From NCBI RefSeq assembly GCF_015767675.1, contig NZ_CP065218.1, positions 1-64,000 on the forward strand: 64,000 bases of DNA, written 5' to 3'. Position numbers and translations under genes: made by a program. Of this stretch, positions 37,624 through 47,941 are shown piece by piece. Source of the stretch: Vibrio navarrensis. Its GTDB lineage: Bacteria > Pseudomonadota > Gammaproteobacteria > Enterobacterales > Vibrionaceae. Below the pieces are notes generated by a model. The model was given only the letters and a program-made list of their open reading frames with translations. It was not told where the DNA came from and made no database searches. Position 1 is the first letter of the stretch. Each line of letters starts with the position of its first letter.

Positions 37624-37992
37624 TTAGAGTATAACGATTTGATCCACCTCGATTTCTGGTATTTTGCCACCTTCATACTCACCAAACAATCTTAGCTGCG
37701 TGGTTTCATTGATCGGCGTAGTCAAATGCACCTTGCCATCGAGCTCGACTTGTACCTCCGCGCTGCCATCTGAAAAGAGAAACGTGTCGTTATTTAACTG
37801 CTTGACGAACTTACCTTCCACCACCACATGTTTTTCGCTAAACATACTGGTTTCTTGGAGTAAATCTGCCACCTTACTGATTTCAACTGGGCCATTGAAT
37901 TGAATGCCAGTATTGTGCGGGTAATCTTTGGCGACCGCGATGCTGGATACTAAGGTCATAACTGCTGCTGTGGTAAAAAATGCTTTTTTCAT
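37624..37992 (-). CDS. YgiW/YdeI-family OB-fold stress protein
   Basis: 122 residues from the ATG at 37990-37992. Signal peptide ([20 protein letters not shown], then AK), then a single bacterial OB-fold (BOF): [32 protein letters not shown], and the [19 protein letters not shown] end. Members are periplasmic and linked to peroxide, acid or peptide stress tolerance. Divergent from cobQ. Confidence 0.85.
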   Translation of the reverse strand: MKKAFFTTAAVMTLVSSIAVAKDYPHNTGIQFNGPVEISKVADLLQETSMFSEKHVVVEGKFVKQLNNDTFLFSDGSAEVQVELDGKVHLTTPINETTQLRLFGEYEGGKIPEIEVDQIVIL

Positions 37993-38141
37993 TTTATGAT
38001 TCCTGTGTGGTTCAAGTACGTAATGGATTAAAACAAAGTTCATTTGAACCGCATCTGAGAAAGCCATTCATGTTCGATTCATTTCCCCTTTACGGCAAAA
38101 AAGGTAAGATAATCAACCTCTCATCATTTAGTAGCGATAGC

Positions 38142-39593
38142 ATGAAATCGACAGTAACAACCCTTATGGTTCAGGGCACCACATCGGATGCGGGAAAGAG
38201 CGTCCTCGTGGCAGGACTATGCCGCGTCCTTGCACGCAAAGGGGTAAAAGTTAGCCCTTTCAAACCGCAAAACATGGCATTAAATAGCGCGGTGACCAAA
38301 GAGGGCGGAGAGATCGGTCGAGCGCAGGCGGTCCAAGCGATGGCGAGTAACATTGAACCAAGCGTGCACATGAATCCAGTCTTGATTAAACCCAATAGCG
38401 ATACTGGGGCACAGATTATTTTGCAGGGTAAAGCCATCACTAACATGGACGCCTACGGATTTCATAATTACAAAAAAGTGGCGATGGAAACGGTACTGGA
38501 TTCGTTTTCTAAGCTGAAAGAAGAGTATCAAGCGATTATGATCGAGGGGGCAGGCAGCCCGGCAGAAATCAACCTAAGAGAAAATGACATTGCCAACATG
38601 GGCTTTGCCGAAACGGCGGACGTGCCGGTCATTATTGTTGCGGACATTGACCGAGGTGGCGTGTTTGCTCATCTCTACGGTACTTTGGCTTTGCTTTCTC
38701 CGTCTGAACAAGCGCGGGTAAAAGGTTTTGTGATTAACCGATTTAGAGGTGATATCAAACTGTTGGAATCAGGCCTAGACTGGTTGGAAGAAAAAACCGG
38801 CAAACCTGTCATCGGCGTCTTGCCTTATTTGCATGGTCTAAACCTTGAGGCGGAAGATGCGATAACCTCGCAGCAGGAGCTTGGCCAGCAAATCAAGTTG
38901 AAAGTGGCGGTTCCCGTGTTTACCCGAATCAGTAACCACACTGATTTTGATGTCCTGCGCCTCAATCCAGACATTGATTTGAGGTACGTTGGCAAAGGCG
39001 AAAGGCTAGATAGTGCTGATTTGATTATTCTGCCCGGCTCAAAGTCAGTTCGCGACGATCTGGCTTATCTGCGTGAGCAAGGTTGGGACAAAGACATTCT
39101 ACGACATCTGCGTCTCGGCGGAAAAGTATTAGGCATCTGCGGGGGTTATCAGATGCTCGGCGAATCGATTGCCGATCCTTTGGGCGTAGAAGGTGAACCG
39201 GGAGTCAGTGCTGGCCTAGGATTACTCAATGTAGACACAATTCTCACTGACGACAAATGTTTGACTAACACCAAAGGACAATTATCTCTTGACGGTAATT
39301 CGGTTACAGTGAGCGGCTATGAAATCCATGTCGGACGCACGAACGTACGTGAAACCCAACCCATTGTGTTGGAAAACGGGCAAGCTGAGGGCGCTTTGAG
39401 TGCTTGTGGCCAAGTGATGGGCAGTTATCTGCACGGCCTTTTCGATAGTGAGGCTGCATTAGCCCTGATTTGCCAATGGGCAAATGGAGCAAGAATCGAA
39501 GCGCGTAATTTTACACAGTTAAAAGAAGAGGCAATCAATCGTATTGCCGACGCCATCGAAACTCATCTCGATCTCAGCAAACTGAATCTATAA
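38142..39593 (+). CDS. cobQ: Cobyric acid synthase
   Basis: 483 residues from the ATG at 38142, which matches the usual start ([20 protein letters not shown] with the P-loop); the frame is open further upstream but lacks family character. The N-terminal dethiobiotin-synthetase-like ATPase is followed by a glutaminase domain with the nucleophile Cys in [14 protein letters not shown] and His in GSYLHGLFD. It amidates adenosylcobyrinic acid diamide four times. A lone cobalamin gene here suggests salvage or dispersal of the pathway. No cobalamin riboswitch is visible upstream. Confidence 0.95.
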   Translation: MKSTVTTLMVQGTTSDAGKSVLVAGLCRVLARKGVKVSPFKPQNMALNSAVTKEGGEIGRAQAVQAMASNIEPSVHMNPVLIKPNSDTGAQIILQGKAITNMDAYGFHNYKKVAMETVLDSFSKLKEEYQAIMIEGAGSPAEINLRENDIANMGFAETADVPVIIVADIDRGGVFAHLYGTLALLSPSEQARVKGFVINRFRGDIKLLESGLDWLEEKTGKPVIGVLPYLHGLNLEAEDAITSQQELGQQIKLKVAVPVFTRISNHTDFDVLRLNPDIDLRYVGKGERLDSADLIILPGSKSVRDDLAYLREQGWDKDILRHLRLGGKVLGICGGYQMLGESIADPLGVEGEPGVSAGLGLLNVDTILTDDKCLTNTKGQLSLDGNSVTVSGYEIHVGRTNVRETQPIVLENGQAEGALSACGQVMGSYLHGLFDSEAALALICQWANGARIEARNFTQLKEEAINRIADAIETHLDLSKLNL

Positions 39594-39606
39594 GAGGTGC
39601 AAACGC

Positions 39607-40362
39607 ATGAAAAAGTGGCTTAGTTTGATGGTAGCGCTACTGACATCCTCAGGCGCTTTCGGCCAAGAAGAGGTCAGGGTGTACGCGGCATCGTCATTAA
39701 CCAACGCCATCTCCGCCATCATCGAGATCTATCCTGCGCCAGAAGGGGTTAAAATAACGCCTGTCTATGGAGGTTCTTCATCGTTAGCGCGTCAGCTAGC
39801 AAGTGGAGCGCCTGGTGATATTTTTATCTCTGCCAACACCAAGTGGATGGACTACTTATCACAAGAACAACGGATTTCGCGTGACAATGTCACCAATTTG
39901 TTGGGAAACCAATTAGTGGTGATCACACACAAAGACAATGACGTCACTCTGGATATTCACTCCGCAGAGCAGTGGCAGCAACTCTTGCGCGACGACAGGC
40001 TGGCAATGGGCGATGCTAACTCAGTACCGGCGGGTATTTATGCACGTCAACTGTTCGAAAACTTGCACTTGTGGTCGAAAATTGAAAAGCGGGTCGCTCC
40101 GAGTAAAAATGTCCGACTGGCACTTGCATTGGTCGAAAGGCGCGAAGCCCTACTGGGCGTGGTGTACCAAACAGATGCTTTGCTATCAGAGAAAGTGAAA
40201 GTCGTGAACACACCAGATCCCGCTTTGTATGAGCCGATTATTTATCCTGCTGGTCTACTCTCAGATTCCAAACAAGCGAGCGCATTTTACCAGTTTCTCT
40301 TTGACGATGAGGCGAGAGCCATCTTTAGTCGATTTGGTTTCGTTAGCCTGGAGCGGCCGTGA
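39607..40362 (+). CDS. modA: Molybdate-binding periplasmic protein
   Basis: 251 residues. Signal peptide (ending GAFGQ), then a type II periplasmic binding fold with VYAASSLTNAI and VYGGSSSLARQLASGAPGDI, the serines and Ala that cradle molybdate. C-terminal YPAGLLSDSKQASAFYQFL is typical. First gene of modABC, 13 bp after cobQ; AGAGGTG upstream. Confidence 0.95.
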   Translation: MKKWLSLMVALLTSSGAFGQEEVRVYAASSLTNAISAIIEIYPAPEGVKITPVYGGSSSLARQLASGAPGDIFISANTKWMDYLSQEQRISRDNVTNLLGNQLVVITHKDNDVTLDIHSAEQWQQLLRDDRLAMGDANSVPAGIYARQLFENLHLWSKIEKRVAPSKNVRLALALVERREALLGVVYQTDALLSEKVKVVNTPDPALYEPIIYPAGLLSDSKQASAFYQFLFDDEARAIFSRFGFVSLERP

Positions 40363-41048
40363 CAGATTTAGAATATCAGGCACTGCTGCTCAGTGTGAAA
40401 GTCGGATTCTATACGGTGCTGTGGCTTTTGCCTTTTGCCATTTTTTTTGCTTGGCTGTTGGCCAGAAAGCAGTTTTTCGGCAAAACCTTGCTAGACAGTG
40501 TGATTCATCTTCCGTTGGTCTTGCCTCCGGTAGTGATTGGCTACATTTTGCTCGTTCTAATGGGAAGGCAGGGCCTTTTGGGCGCGCCGTTACACCAGCT
40601 TCTAGGCATCAGCTTTTCTTTCAATTGGAAAGGGGTAGTACTAGCGTGCTGGGTCGTCTCTTTACCTTTGATGGTGAGGGCCATTCGGCTGAGCTTGGAA
40701 AACGTGGACATTAAGTTAGAACAAGTGGCGGCCACCTTGGGCGCATCGCCCTTAAAAGTATTTTTTACTATCACGTTACCACTGATGACACCGGGGTTAA
40801 TCACCGGAATCACGCTTGCCTTTGCACGAAGCTTAGGTGAGTTTGGTGCCACCATCAGTTTTGTTTCCAATATCCCGGGCGAAACACAAACCCTACCGTT
40901 GGCCATGTTCAATTTCATTGAAACGCCAGGAGCGGAGATGCAAGCCGCCAGATTATGTATTCTCTCGATCGCGATTGCTTTACTCTCTCTCTTTATCTCT
41001 GAGTGGCTCAATCGCCGTGCTGCGGCGCGTTTGGGAGTCAAAATATGA
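40359..41048 (+). CDS. modB: Molybdate ABC transporter permease
   Basis: 229 residues, five membrane helices, with the ABC-contact EAA loop around [22 protein letters not shown] and the [17 protein letters not shown] motif of ModB. GTG start overlapping the modA stop by 4 bp; its own stop overlaps modC by 4 bp. Confidence 0.95.
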   Translation: MTDLEYQALLLSVKVGFYTVLWLLPFAIFFAWLLARKQFFGKTLLDSVIHLPLVLPPVVIGYILLVLMGRQGLLGAPLHQLLGISFSFNWKGVVLACWVVSLPLMVRAIRLSLENVDIKLEQVAATLGASPLKVFFTITLPLMTPGLITGITLAFARSLGEFGATISFVSNIPGETQTLPLAMFNFIETPGAEMQAARLCILSIAIALLSLFISEWLNRRAAARLGVKI

Positions 41049-42151
41049 ATGTGTTAACCGTTCGATTTCGCCAACGCCTCGGGACGAGCGAGTTGGACAT
41101 TAACCTGACTTTGCCTGCGAAAGGTATCAGTGCCATCTTTGGCCGCTCTGGTGCAGGGAAAACCTCCATAATAAACGCCATCAGTGGCTTAACTAAACCG
41201 CAAAGTGGGCGGATAGAGCTTAACGGCACATGTCTGTTCGATTCGATGCAAGAGATTGATCTGCCAACACATAAGCGCAAGATTGGCTACGTATTCCAAG
41301 ATGCTCGCCTCTTTCCTCACTTTAGCGTCGAGGGCAACTTGCGCTTCGGGATGAAGCAAGATAAACCAGCATTGTTTGCCGAAGTCGTCGCACTACTGGC
41401 TTTAGAACCCTTGCTCAAGCGTTACCCGGCTTCGCTTTCTGGAGGCGAAAAACAGCGGGTGGCAATAGGCAGAGCGCTGCTCTCTGAACCTGCGCTGTTG
41501 CTGATGGATGAACCTCTGGCGTCATTGGATATCCCGAGAAAAAAAGAAGTGATGCCTTTTTTAGAGAGATTGGCTGATCACATTGAAATCCCGATCATTT
41601 ATGTGACTCACAGTTTGCAAGAAATCCTCAGGCTGGCGAGTCATATCGCAGTGGTCGATCAAGGTGAAGTTGTCGCCAGTGGCAAATTGGAAGAGATTTG
41701 GCCGTCGCAAACATTAAAACCGTGGTTCTCTTTTGCAGATAAAAGCTCGCTTTTTCTCGCTAAAGTTGCGGAGCAGCATGCAAGCTACGCCTTGACACGG
41801 GTTCAACTGGCAGAAAATGTCTCAATTTGGATCCAAAAAGTGGATGTTTGCCTAGGTGTGGAGATCCGCCTTCAGATTAGAGCGAACGATGTCTCACTCA
41901 CCCTTGTGCGTCCAGAGCAAACTTCCATTCGCAATGTGCTGCCTGCGACAATCACCCGCCTCGAAAAGCAACATTCATCGGCTGGTCAAGCAAGTGTCAA
42001 TGTCGAGCTGCGCCTAGCGAGCAACTGCCATTTATGGGCAACCATTACGCCTTGGGCTTTGGATGAGTTGCAGTTAAGCGTGGGCACCCAAATCTTTGCG
42101 CAAATTAAAGGAGTCAGCGTTACACAGCGTGATATCGCCTTGACGCATTGA
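41045..42151 (+). CDS. modC: Molybdate ABC transporter ATPase
   Basis: 368 residues from the ATG at 41045. Walker [11 protein letters not shown], signature [15 protein letters not shown], Walker [13 protein letters not shown], then a C-terminal TOBE/Mop domain (about 295-365) that binds molybdate. It powers ModB. No modE regulator gene is linked, and no ModE palindrome was identified. Confidence 0.95.
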   Translation: MNVLTVRFRQRLGTSELDINLTLPAKGISAIFGRSGAGKTSIINAISGLTKPQSGRIELNGTCLFDSMQEIDLPTHKRKIGYVFQDARLFPHFSVEGNLRFGMKQDKPALFAEVVALLALEPLLKRYPASLSGGEKQRVAIGRALLSEPALLLMDEPLASLDIPRKKEVMPFLERLADHIEIPIIYVTHSLQEILRLASHIAVVDQGEVVASGKLEEIWPSQTLKPWFSFADKSSLFLAKVAEQHASYALTRVQLAENVSIWIQKVDVCLGVEIRLQIRANDVSLTLVRPEQTSIRNVLPATITRLEKQHSSAGQASVNVELRLASNCHLWATITPWALDELQLSVGTQIFAQIKGVSVTQRDIALTH

Positions 42152-42321
42152 AGCAACGCGATCTCTGCGTGACAATCAGCGATTACTGAGTGACAGTGTG
42201 ACGATTGGTGGCGTTTTTTAACGGTTTCAATCTACTGGCAATACTCGGTAGCTTTCGTCGTACAGCGGGCTGGATGAATTAGATCAACTCATGAAAGGAC
42301 AATTGTCACTGTACGAATAAA

Positions 42322-42344
42322 AAAGCTGCTCTTTGAGCAGCTTT
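42322..42344 (-). terminator. Terminator of the DUF3069 gene
   Basis: 10-bp stem AAAGCTGCTC/GAGCAGCTTT with a TTT loop. On the minus strand it is followed by a T-run. Confidence 0.85.
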
Positions 42345-42351
42345 CAGGCAC

Positions 42352-42789
42352 TTACTTGGCGAATACATCTTTGAAGTCACGCTTTAAGATAGGATCGCGA
42401 CGCGCTTTTTTCAGCTGTTTTACCATATCTTTCACACAGTTAAACAAGACGTGATCAAGGAGTTGCGCACGATAATTGTCTTTTTCTTCTTCAGACATGC
42501 CTTCAGGCAATTTCATGGTGGGAAACTCTTCCATCACGTTGATACCAGCAAAGGCTTGGCTGACAGAAATGAGGGCATGAAACTGCTCAAAATTATCCAA
42601 TACGTTTTGTGCGCTGGCAGGGATGCTATTCCACGCTTCGCGAACCGTTTCTTCTGACACTTCGTGAATAGACGTCACCATCTCGTACATGGCTTCCGGA
42701 ACCTGATCAAACTCAATAACCTGACGCAGCTCAGGTGAAATAGTCGATAAGTCGATAGGTTGCTTTTCTGTGTTATTTGCTTCTGACAT
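42352..42789 (-). CDS. DUF3069 conserved Vibrio protein
   Basis: 145 residues, predicted all-helical and soluble, acidic N-terminus and basic C-terminus (VKQLKKARRDPILKRDFKDV). It matches the Vibrio-centred DUF3069 family as I recall it. Function unknown. Single gene next to the response-regulator/GGDEF gene on the other strand. Confidence 0.65.
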   Translation of the reverse strand: MSEANNTEKQPIDLSTISPELRQVIEFDQVPEAMYEMVTSIHEVSEETVREAWNSIPASAQNVLDNFEQFHALISVSQAFAGINVMEEFPTMKLPEGMSEEEKDNYRAQLLDHVLFNCVKDMVKQLKKARRDPILKRDFKDVFAK

Positions 42790-42928
42790 GACACGTCTCT
42801 CGAATTATAAAAAACGAATAGTAAGTCTAACCCGAAAAAAGTCAACGAATTACGATCTCCTCTGAGTGAAACCAACTGCCTGATATGATATACATTTAAT
42901 AATAGTATAGAAGCCTTAAGGAAAGGCC

Positions 42929-43897
42929 ATGATTCCAACGTGTTCTTCAATGCGAATTCTGCTCGTAGATGATGTTCAACTTGATCGCATGCAACTTGCG
43001 ATGCGTCTCAAACAGTTAGGTCATTTGGTCGAAGCAGTTTCAAGCGGAAAAGAGGCGCTTTCCGTGTACGCAAACTTCGAACCCGAGCTCGTGTTACTCG
43101 ATATCAATATGCCAGAAATGGATGGCTTTGCGGTTTCGCAAGCGATCCGAGAAATTTTTGTCGAATGGGTGCCGATCATTTTCTTAAGTAGCTACGAAGA
43201 ACCGGAAATGATTGCCCAAGCGATAGCGGCGGGGGGCGATGATTATCTGATCAAGCCAGTCAACAAACTCGTTCTCAGTTCAAAGTTGATTGCCATGCAA
43301 CGCATCGCAACCATGCGGCGTGAATTAAAGCAAAAAACGACCAAGTTAGCGGAACTGAATGAGCTTCTCCAACAGCAAGCCAATGAAGATGGCCTAACAA
43401 AACTCTTCAACCGACGCTATGTCGATCAGCAGTTGGCTGAAATGATTGGTTGGCATGGACGTCACCAAACGCCAGTCAGTCTTATCTTGCTCGACGTAGA
43501 TCATTTCAAAGCGTTCAATGACAACTACGGGCATATCGAGGGCGACAAATGTTTGCAAGAAATTGCACGAAACATCAAAGCGCTCTTTAATCGTTCGGGC
43601 GAGTGTGTCGGTCGCTATGGAGGAGAGGAGTTCGTCGTCGTGCTGGGCGGAGTTGATCATCAGCATGCATTACACGCAGCAGAAAGAGTGCAAGGCATGA
43701 TGAGTCGTCTCGCTTATTGTCATCACTATTCAGATGTTGCTCATTTTGTGACATTGTCACAAGGAGTATTTACCTTTATACCGCAAGGCAACGAAGAGAT
43801 AGAATGGATTTATAAGCAAGCTGACCACGCCCTTTATCAAGCAAAGTTAGCAGGTCGGAATCAATTTGTTTCTGCTGAATCTTGCGCTACGATTTAA
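42929..43897 (+). CDS. Response regulator-GGDEF diguanylate cyclase
   Basis: 322 residues, GGAAAGG before the ATG. Receiver domain (about 9-125) with acidic pair DD14-15, phospho-acceptor Asp58 in LVLLDINMPEMDG and Lys in YLIKPVNK. Short coiled coil, then a GGDEF domain (about 150-315) with DGLTKLFNRR and the active GRYGGEEFVVVL motif. A PleD/WspR-like enzyme that makes c-di-GMP when phosphorylated. No cognate kinase is adjacent. Confidence 0.93.
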   Translation: MIPTCSSMRILLVDDVQLDRMQLAMRLKQLGHLVEAVSSGKEALSVYANFEPELVLLDINMPEMDGFAVSQAIREIFVEWVPIIFLSSYEEPEMIAQAIAAGGDDYLIKPVNKLVLSSKLIAMQRIATMRRELKQKTTKLAELNELLQQQANEDGLTKLFNRRYVDQQLAEMIGWHGRHQTPVSLILLDVDHFKAFNDNYGHIEGDKCLQEIARNIKALFNRSGECVGRYGGEEFVVVLGGVDHQHALHAAERVQGMMSRLAYCHHYSDVAHFVTLSQGVFTFIPQGNEEIEWIYKQADHALYQAKLAGRNQFVSAESCATI

Positions 43898-43948
43898 GTG
43901 CTTGGGCGTTTGCTCAGCTGAAGCGCTCAAGCGGTTCAGACGTCAATC

Positions 43949-45193
43949 TCACTCTAACTTTATTTTAACTTGGTTGCGGCCCGCCTTTTTCGCTTGATAC
44001 AGGGCCTCATCAGCCAAAGTGCGAATGGCATCGGGATCTTTAGAGGTTCGACTATCGGACAAACCAATGCTCACCGTTATATTGACGGTTTTGGGTTTGT
44101 CATGCGCATTTCCACGGCGTCTTTTACCATTATTGTGATCGTCAGGACGAGTTTTATCATCACGAATCACCAGCTTGTAGCTTTCAATGTCAGCGCGAAT
44201 ATCGTCGAGGTACTCTTCAACGTCGCGAGCGCTTTTGCCTTTAAATACAACAACAAACTCTTCTCCGCCGTAACGATAGACTTTCGCGCCACCATTGATG
44301 TTTAGTAGACGTGAACCAACCAACTTCAGAACATCGTCACCAGTATCGTGACCATAGGTATCGTTGAATTTCTTAAAGTGATCGACATCAATCATAGCGA
44401 TAGCAAACTTTCTTCCTAAATGCTTTAAGTCCATTTCTAAAGCACGTCGGCCAGGAATCTGAGTGAGGACATCAATAAACGCGAGCTCATGACTGGCTGA
44501 AATAACGTAGATGATCAGCAAGATACCTGCGAGTGAAAACATGGTACTGGAAATGTATTTCACATCAAAAAAGATAAAAGTGACAGACGCGAATAATAGA
44601 CAAGAATAGATCACGACTTCAATTGGGCGGTTGTGCATCAGCACGAGAATCGCGGTGCTAAGAACCACACCAATACTATAGGCAACCAATATGAAAGGGA
44701 GTTTCGACACATAAGGAATTGAAAACAAAATGCCTTTTCCCCATTGTTCAACACCGACTTCATTAAAGTAACCGAGAAACACATACGACCAAAGCAATAA
44801 AGTGGCAAGTACGGAGATATAAACAGCGATCGAACGATGGTGCATCCCTGTCGCATTAAATAGGTAGACAATAAAACACGCACTCGGTAATAGAAAAGCG
44901 AGCAGGGACAATTCGATAAGTGCAGAACCGGATGAAAGGGGAATCTGAAGCCGATTCTGAATCACAAAGTACGCCATCAGCATCGCCATCGATATCATGG
45001 CAATTCTACCTTGCTTAAATACACTACAGAGCAAAAAAGCGGTAATGAGAAAGAAGTAGGGTAAGTTTGCGGCCAGTCCCCAATTAGCTTGCGTGACTAA
45101 AATGATGTTGTCCATACCAAAAAAGATGATCCCGAGTAAAAATAGGGGGAAAATCATTCTGAACTGCGCAGAGGTAACGAACGGTAATGCCAT
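43949..45193 (-). CDS. Membrane diguanylate cyclase (GGDEF)
   Basis: 414 residues. About seven to eight membrane helices (10-240) form an N-terminal sensor region, then a GGDEF domain with DVLTQIPGRRALE, DVDHFKKFND and the active VYRYGGEEFVVVF motif. A hydrophilic basic insert (DDHNNGKRRRGNAHDKPKT) interrupts the last third of the domain, before the VSIGLSD strand. Converges on the response-regulator GGDEF gene. Confidence 0.92.
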   Translation of the reverse strand: MALPFVTSAQFRMIFPLFLLGIIFFGMDNIILVTQANWGLAANLPYFFLITAFLLCSVFKQGRIAMISMAMLMAYFVIQNRLQIPLSSGSALIELSLLAFLLPSACFIVYLFNATGMHHRSIAVYISVLATLLLWSYVFLGYFNEVGVEQWGKGILFSIPYVSKLPFILVAYSIGVVLSTAILVLMHNRPIEVVIYSCLLFASVTFIFFDVKYISSTMFSLAGILLIIYVISASHELAFIDVLTQIPGRRALEMDLKHLGRKFAIAMIDVDHFKKFNDTYGHDTGDDVLKLVGSRLLNINGGAKVYRYGGEEFVVVFKGKSARDVEEYLDDIRADIESYKLVIRDDKTRPDDHNNGKRRRGNAHDKPKTVNITVSIGLSDSRTSKDPDAIRTLADEALYQAKKAGRNQVKIKLE

Positions 45194-45398
45194 TAAAAGC
45201 AGCTATCCTATAAAACAAACTTATGTGCCGAATTAACCTGCTAGGATACGATTATTTCTCGATTTTCCAAGCTTTTTGCTAAACTTAGTTAGGAATTATT
45301 GACGGTGTTGGTAAAAGTGAAATGCGTAGCTTGGACGTCTATAAAGCTTTAGTATAGAGTGACTGAAAGAGACTCAATTAAAACAAGGAGTTGTATAG

Positions 45399-45776
45399 AT
45401 GCAGATCAGTGTAGATGTACATAACTACATGGAAACTTTAGTGGGTCAAGTACTCGCTCGAGAAGAATATACACAAGAGTTCACATCCGAACAATTGGCC
45501 GATTTGGCGTGTCTGGCGCTCGTGCAACTGAAACCTGTCTATATCAGGCATGATATTGATTTTTTGTCGGCATTACCGGAAGCTCGATTGGTACAATTTA
45601 AAAGAAATAGCGAAATTGCGGTAAAAAATGCAGAAAGTATGATCATTGACGACCGAAGACAAAATCGCAGTTTCGATGATGTACCCGTGGTATTTTCGCA
45701 CGTTAATTATGACGATGACGCTACGTTAGAATGGTTTGAGAAACCAATTTTGCCAACACATAAGACACATAAATAA
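45399..45776 (+). CDS. ComFB-family protein
   Basis: 125 residues. The core (VHNYMETLVGQVLAREEY... DLACLALVQLKPVYIRHDID) matches the late-competence ComFB family. Recent work on cyanobacterial and Bacillus homologues suggests these proteins bind cyclic dinucleotides including c-di-GMP (from memory). Lying beside two GGDEF genes, it may be a c-di-GMP receptor (inference). AAGGAG precedes the ATG. Confidence 0.8.
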   Translation: MQISVDVHNYMETLVGQVLAREEYTQEFTSEQLADLACLALVQLKPVYIRHDIDFLSALPEARLVQFKRNSEIAVKNAESMIIDDRRQNRSFDDVPVVFSHVNYDDDATLEWFEKPILPTHKTHK

Positions 45777-45784
45777 GAGGTTAA

Positions 45785-46066
45785 ATGGGATTTTTTTCGC
45801 GTCTGTTTGGTTTAGAGACGAAGCCGATTAAGCAGCAACAAGTTGAGCCTGTTGAATACAAGGGGTATTTGATATACCCAGAGAGCAAAGCTGAAGGAGG
45901 ACAATTTCGAGTCTCTGGACGTATCACCAAGGGGAACGAAGGTGAGGTAAAAACCCACCATTTTATACGTTCTGATCTCCTAACATCCGAAAGCGATGCC
46001 AACGAACTGATGATTAAAAAATCGCAGATGTTTATCGACCAAATGAAAGACGACATATTTAGTTAA
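45785..46066 (+). CDS. HlyU-family (PF10115-type) small protein
   Basis: 93 residues. N-terminal MGFFSRLFGLE, then the family core VEYKGYLIYPESKAEGGQFR and EVKTHHFIRSDLLTSESDAN. Pfam calls this family HlyU, but it is unrelated to the ArsR-type HlyU of Vibrio. Function is unclear. It lies 8 bp after the ComFB gene, so the two are almost certainly one operon. Confidence 0.75.
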   Translation: MGFFSRLFGLETKPIKQQQVEPVEYKGYLIYPESKAEGGQFRVSGRITKGNEGEVKTHHFIRSDLLTSESDANELMIKKSQMFIDQMKDDIFS

Positions 46067-46101
46067 AAATATCTCAGGATTTGATTCCAGTCATCTTTGC
46101 T

Positions 46102-46136
46102 AGAGCCATTAGTGTTTATGCTGATGGCTCTTTTTG
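46102..46136 (+). terminator. Terminator of the ComFB-HlyU unit
   Basis: 8-bp stem AGAGCCAT/ATGGCTCT with a 14-base loop and a run of five T. Confidence 0.8.
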
Positions 46137-46371
46137 TTTTTGACACAAAAGTGCAATCTATGTGGTTGTAAAATAACCGATAATTTTAGGTCTGGTTGGA
46201 CCTCTGTCTTGTTAGTGCATCATTGTTTTATCTCATGAAGTGCGTAAAGTTCATTCATTACGTGGGGTTATATGTAATGAAATTTTGTATTTTAACTACA
46301 AAATGCTTGAAGTCGCATTCTGTGTCCGATACAAAAAGATGAGTAACAAGACCAATAGTCAAGGAATAGCT

Positions 46372-47928
46372 ATGCAAGTTGGTGTACCAAGAGAACGACT
46401 CGCGGGAGAAACGCGGGTTGCTGCATCGCCCAGTTCGGTTGAGCAGCTAATAAAATTAGGTTTCGATGTTGTCGTCGAAACGCAAGCGGGGGCTCTGGCG
46501 AGCTTCGATGATGCAGCTTACGCAGCGGCTGGTGCGAAGTTGGTGTCGTCTGAAGAAGCCTGGAATTCAGAGCTGGTCTTGAAAGTCAATGCGCCGATCG
46601 TTGACAGTGAAAATGGCATCGATGAGATCGGATTGTTGCAAGAAGGTGCGACCTTAGTCAGTTTCATTTGGCCAGCGCAAAACTCTCAGTTGATGGAGCA
46701 ACTATCGAGTAAAAAAATCAACGTATTAGCTATGGATGCAGTGCCTCGAATTTCGCGCGCTCAAGCGCTTGATGCGCTCTCATCCATGGCGAATATTGCA
46801 GGTTATCGTGCGGTTATCGAAGCAGCGCATGAATTTGGGCGTTTTTTCACGGGGCAGATTACGGCTGCAGGTAAGGTGCCGCCAGCAAAAGTGTTTGTGG
46901 CAGGCGCAGGGGTTGCGGGTTTGGCGGCCATCGGCGCGGCAGGTAGCCTTGGTGCAATCGTACGTGCATTTGACGTTCGCCCTGAAGTGAAAGAACAAGT
47001 TGAATCCATGGGCGCACAATTTCTTTCGGTCGATTACCAAGAAACCGCAGGCAGCGGTGATGGTTACGCCAAAGAGATGTCAGATGATTTTAACAAAAAG
47101 GCCGCTGAGTTGTATGCAGCTCAGGCAAAAGATGTCGATATCATCATTACAACGGCATTGATTCCAGGCAAGCCTGCTCCTAAGTTGATCACCAAAGAGA
47201 TGGTTGACAGCATGAAGCCTGGCAGTGTTATCGTAGACTTAGCCGCCGCGAATGGCGGGAACTGCGAATACACGGTAGCCAATCAAGTTTTTACTACCGA
47301 AAATGGGGTAAAAGTCATTGGTTACACCGACATGGTTGGAAGACTACCGACTCAATCCTCTCAGTTATACGCAACCAATTTAGTAAACCTTTTTAAGCTG
47401 CTGTGCAAAGAGAAAGATGGCACGATTAACATCGACTTTGAAGACGTTGTGCTTCGCGGCGTAACCGTCATTAAAGATGGTGAAGTCACTTGGCCAGCAC
47501 CGCCAATTCAAGTCTCTGCCCAGCCCCAATCCCAGCCGAAAGTGGCTGCCAAAGCAGAGAAAAAAGCCGAAGAACCCGTTTCTCCGGTGAAAAAACTGCT
47601 TGGCCTTGCTGCCGCTGTTGGCACATTCGCTTGGATTGCGTCTGTGGCTCCTGCTGCCTTCTTGTCTCACTTTACTGTGTTTATTTTGGCTTGTGTGGTG
47701 GGTTACTACGTCGTTTGGAACGTGACTCATGCGTTACACACACCATTGATGTCTGTCACGAACGCCATTTCGGGCATTATTGTAGTTGGTGCGCTTTTGC
47801 AGATAGGTCAAGGAAACGGAGCCGTTACCTTCTTGGCATTTATTGCCGTATTAATTGCGAGTATTAACATCTTTGGTGGCTTTACGGTAACCAAGCGTAT
47901 GCTCGAAATGTTCCGCAAAGATAAATAA
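46372..47928 (+). CDS. pntA: NAD(P) transhydrogenase subunit alpha
   Basis: 518 residues from the ATG at 46372 (AAGGAAT upstream), which matches the usual start [16 protein letters not shown]. The NAD-binding domain I has [20 protein letters not shown] and the [10 protein letters not shown] segment. A Lys/Pro linker leads to membrane helices (about 420-515). It couples proton entry to NADPH formation from NADH. Operon with pntB, 13 bp apart. Confidence 0.96.
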   Translation: MQVGVPRERLAGETRVAASPSSVEQLIKLGFDVVVETQAGALASFDDAAYAAAGAKLVSSEEAWNSELVLKVNAPIVDSENGIDEIGLLQEGATLVSFIWPAQNSQLMEQLSSKKINVLAMDAVPRISRAQALDALSSMANIAGYRAVIEAAHEFGRFFTGQITAAGKVPPAKVFVAGAGVAGLAAIGAAGSLGAIVRAFDVRPEVKEQVESMGAQFLSVDYQETAGSGDGYAKEMSDDFNKKAAELYAAQAKDVDIIITTALIPGKPAPKLITKEMVDSMKPGSVIVDLAAANGGNCEYTVANQVFTTENGVKVIGYTDMVGRLPTQSSQLYATNLVNLFKLLCKEKDGTINIDFEDVVLRGVTVIKDGEVTWPAPPIQVSAQPQSQPKVAAKAEKKAEEPVSPVKKLLGLAAAVGTFAWIASVAPAAFLSHFTVFILACVVGYYVVWNVTHALHTPLMSVTNAISGIIVVGALLQIGQGNGAVTFLAFIAVLIASINIFGGFTVTKRMLEMFRKDK

Positions 47929-47941
47929 TAGGGAGTCATCA

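Noticed and set aside
37993..38141. Cobalamin riboswitch before cobQ
   Set aside because: The gap is only about 150 bp, shared with a divergent gene, and no B12-box-like sequence was seen.
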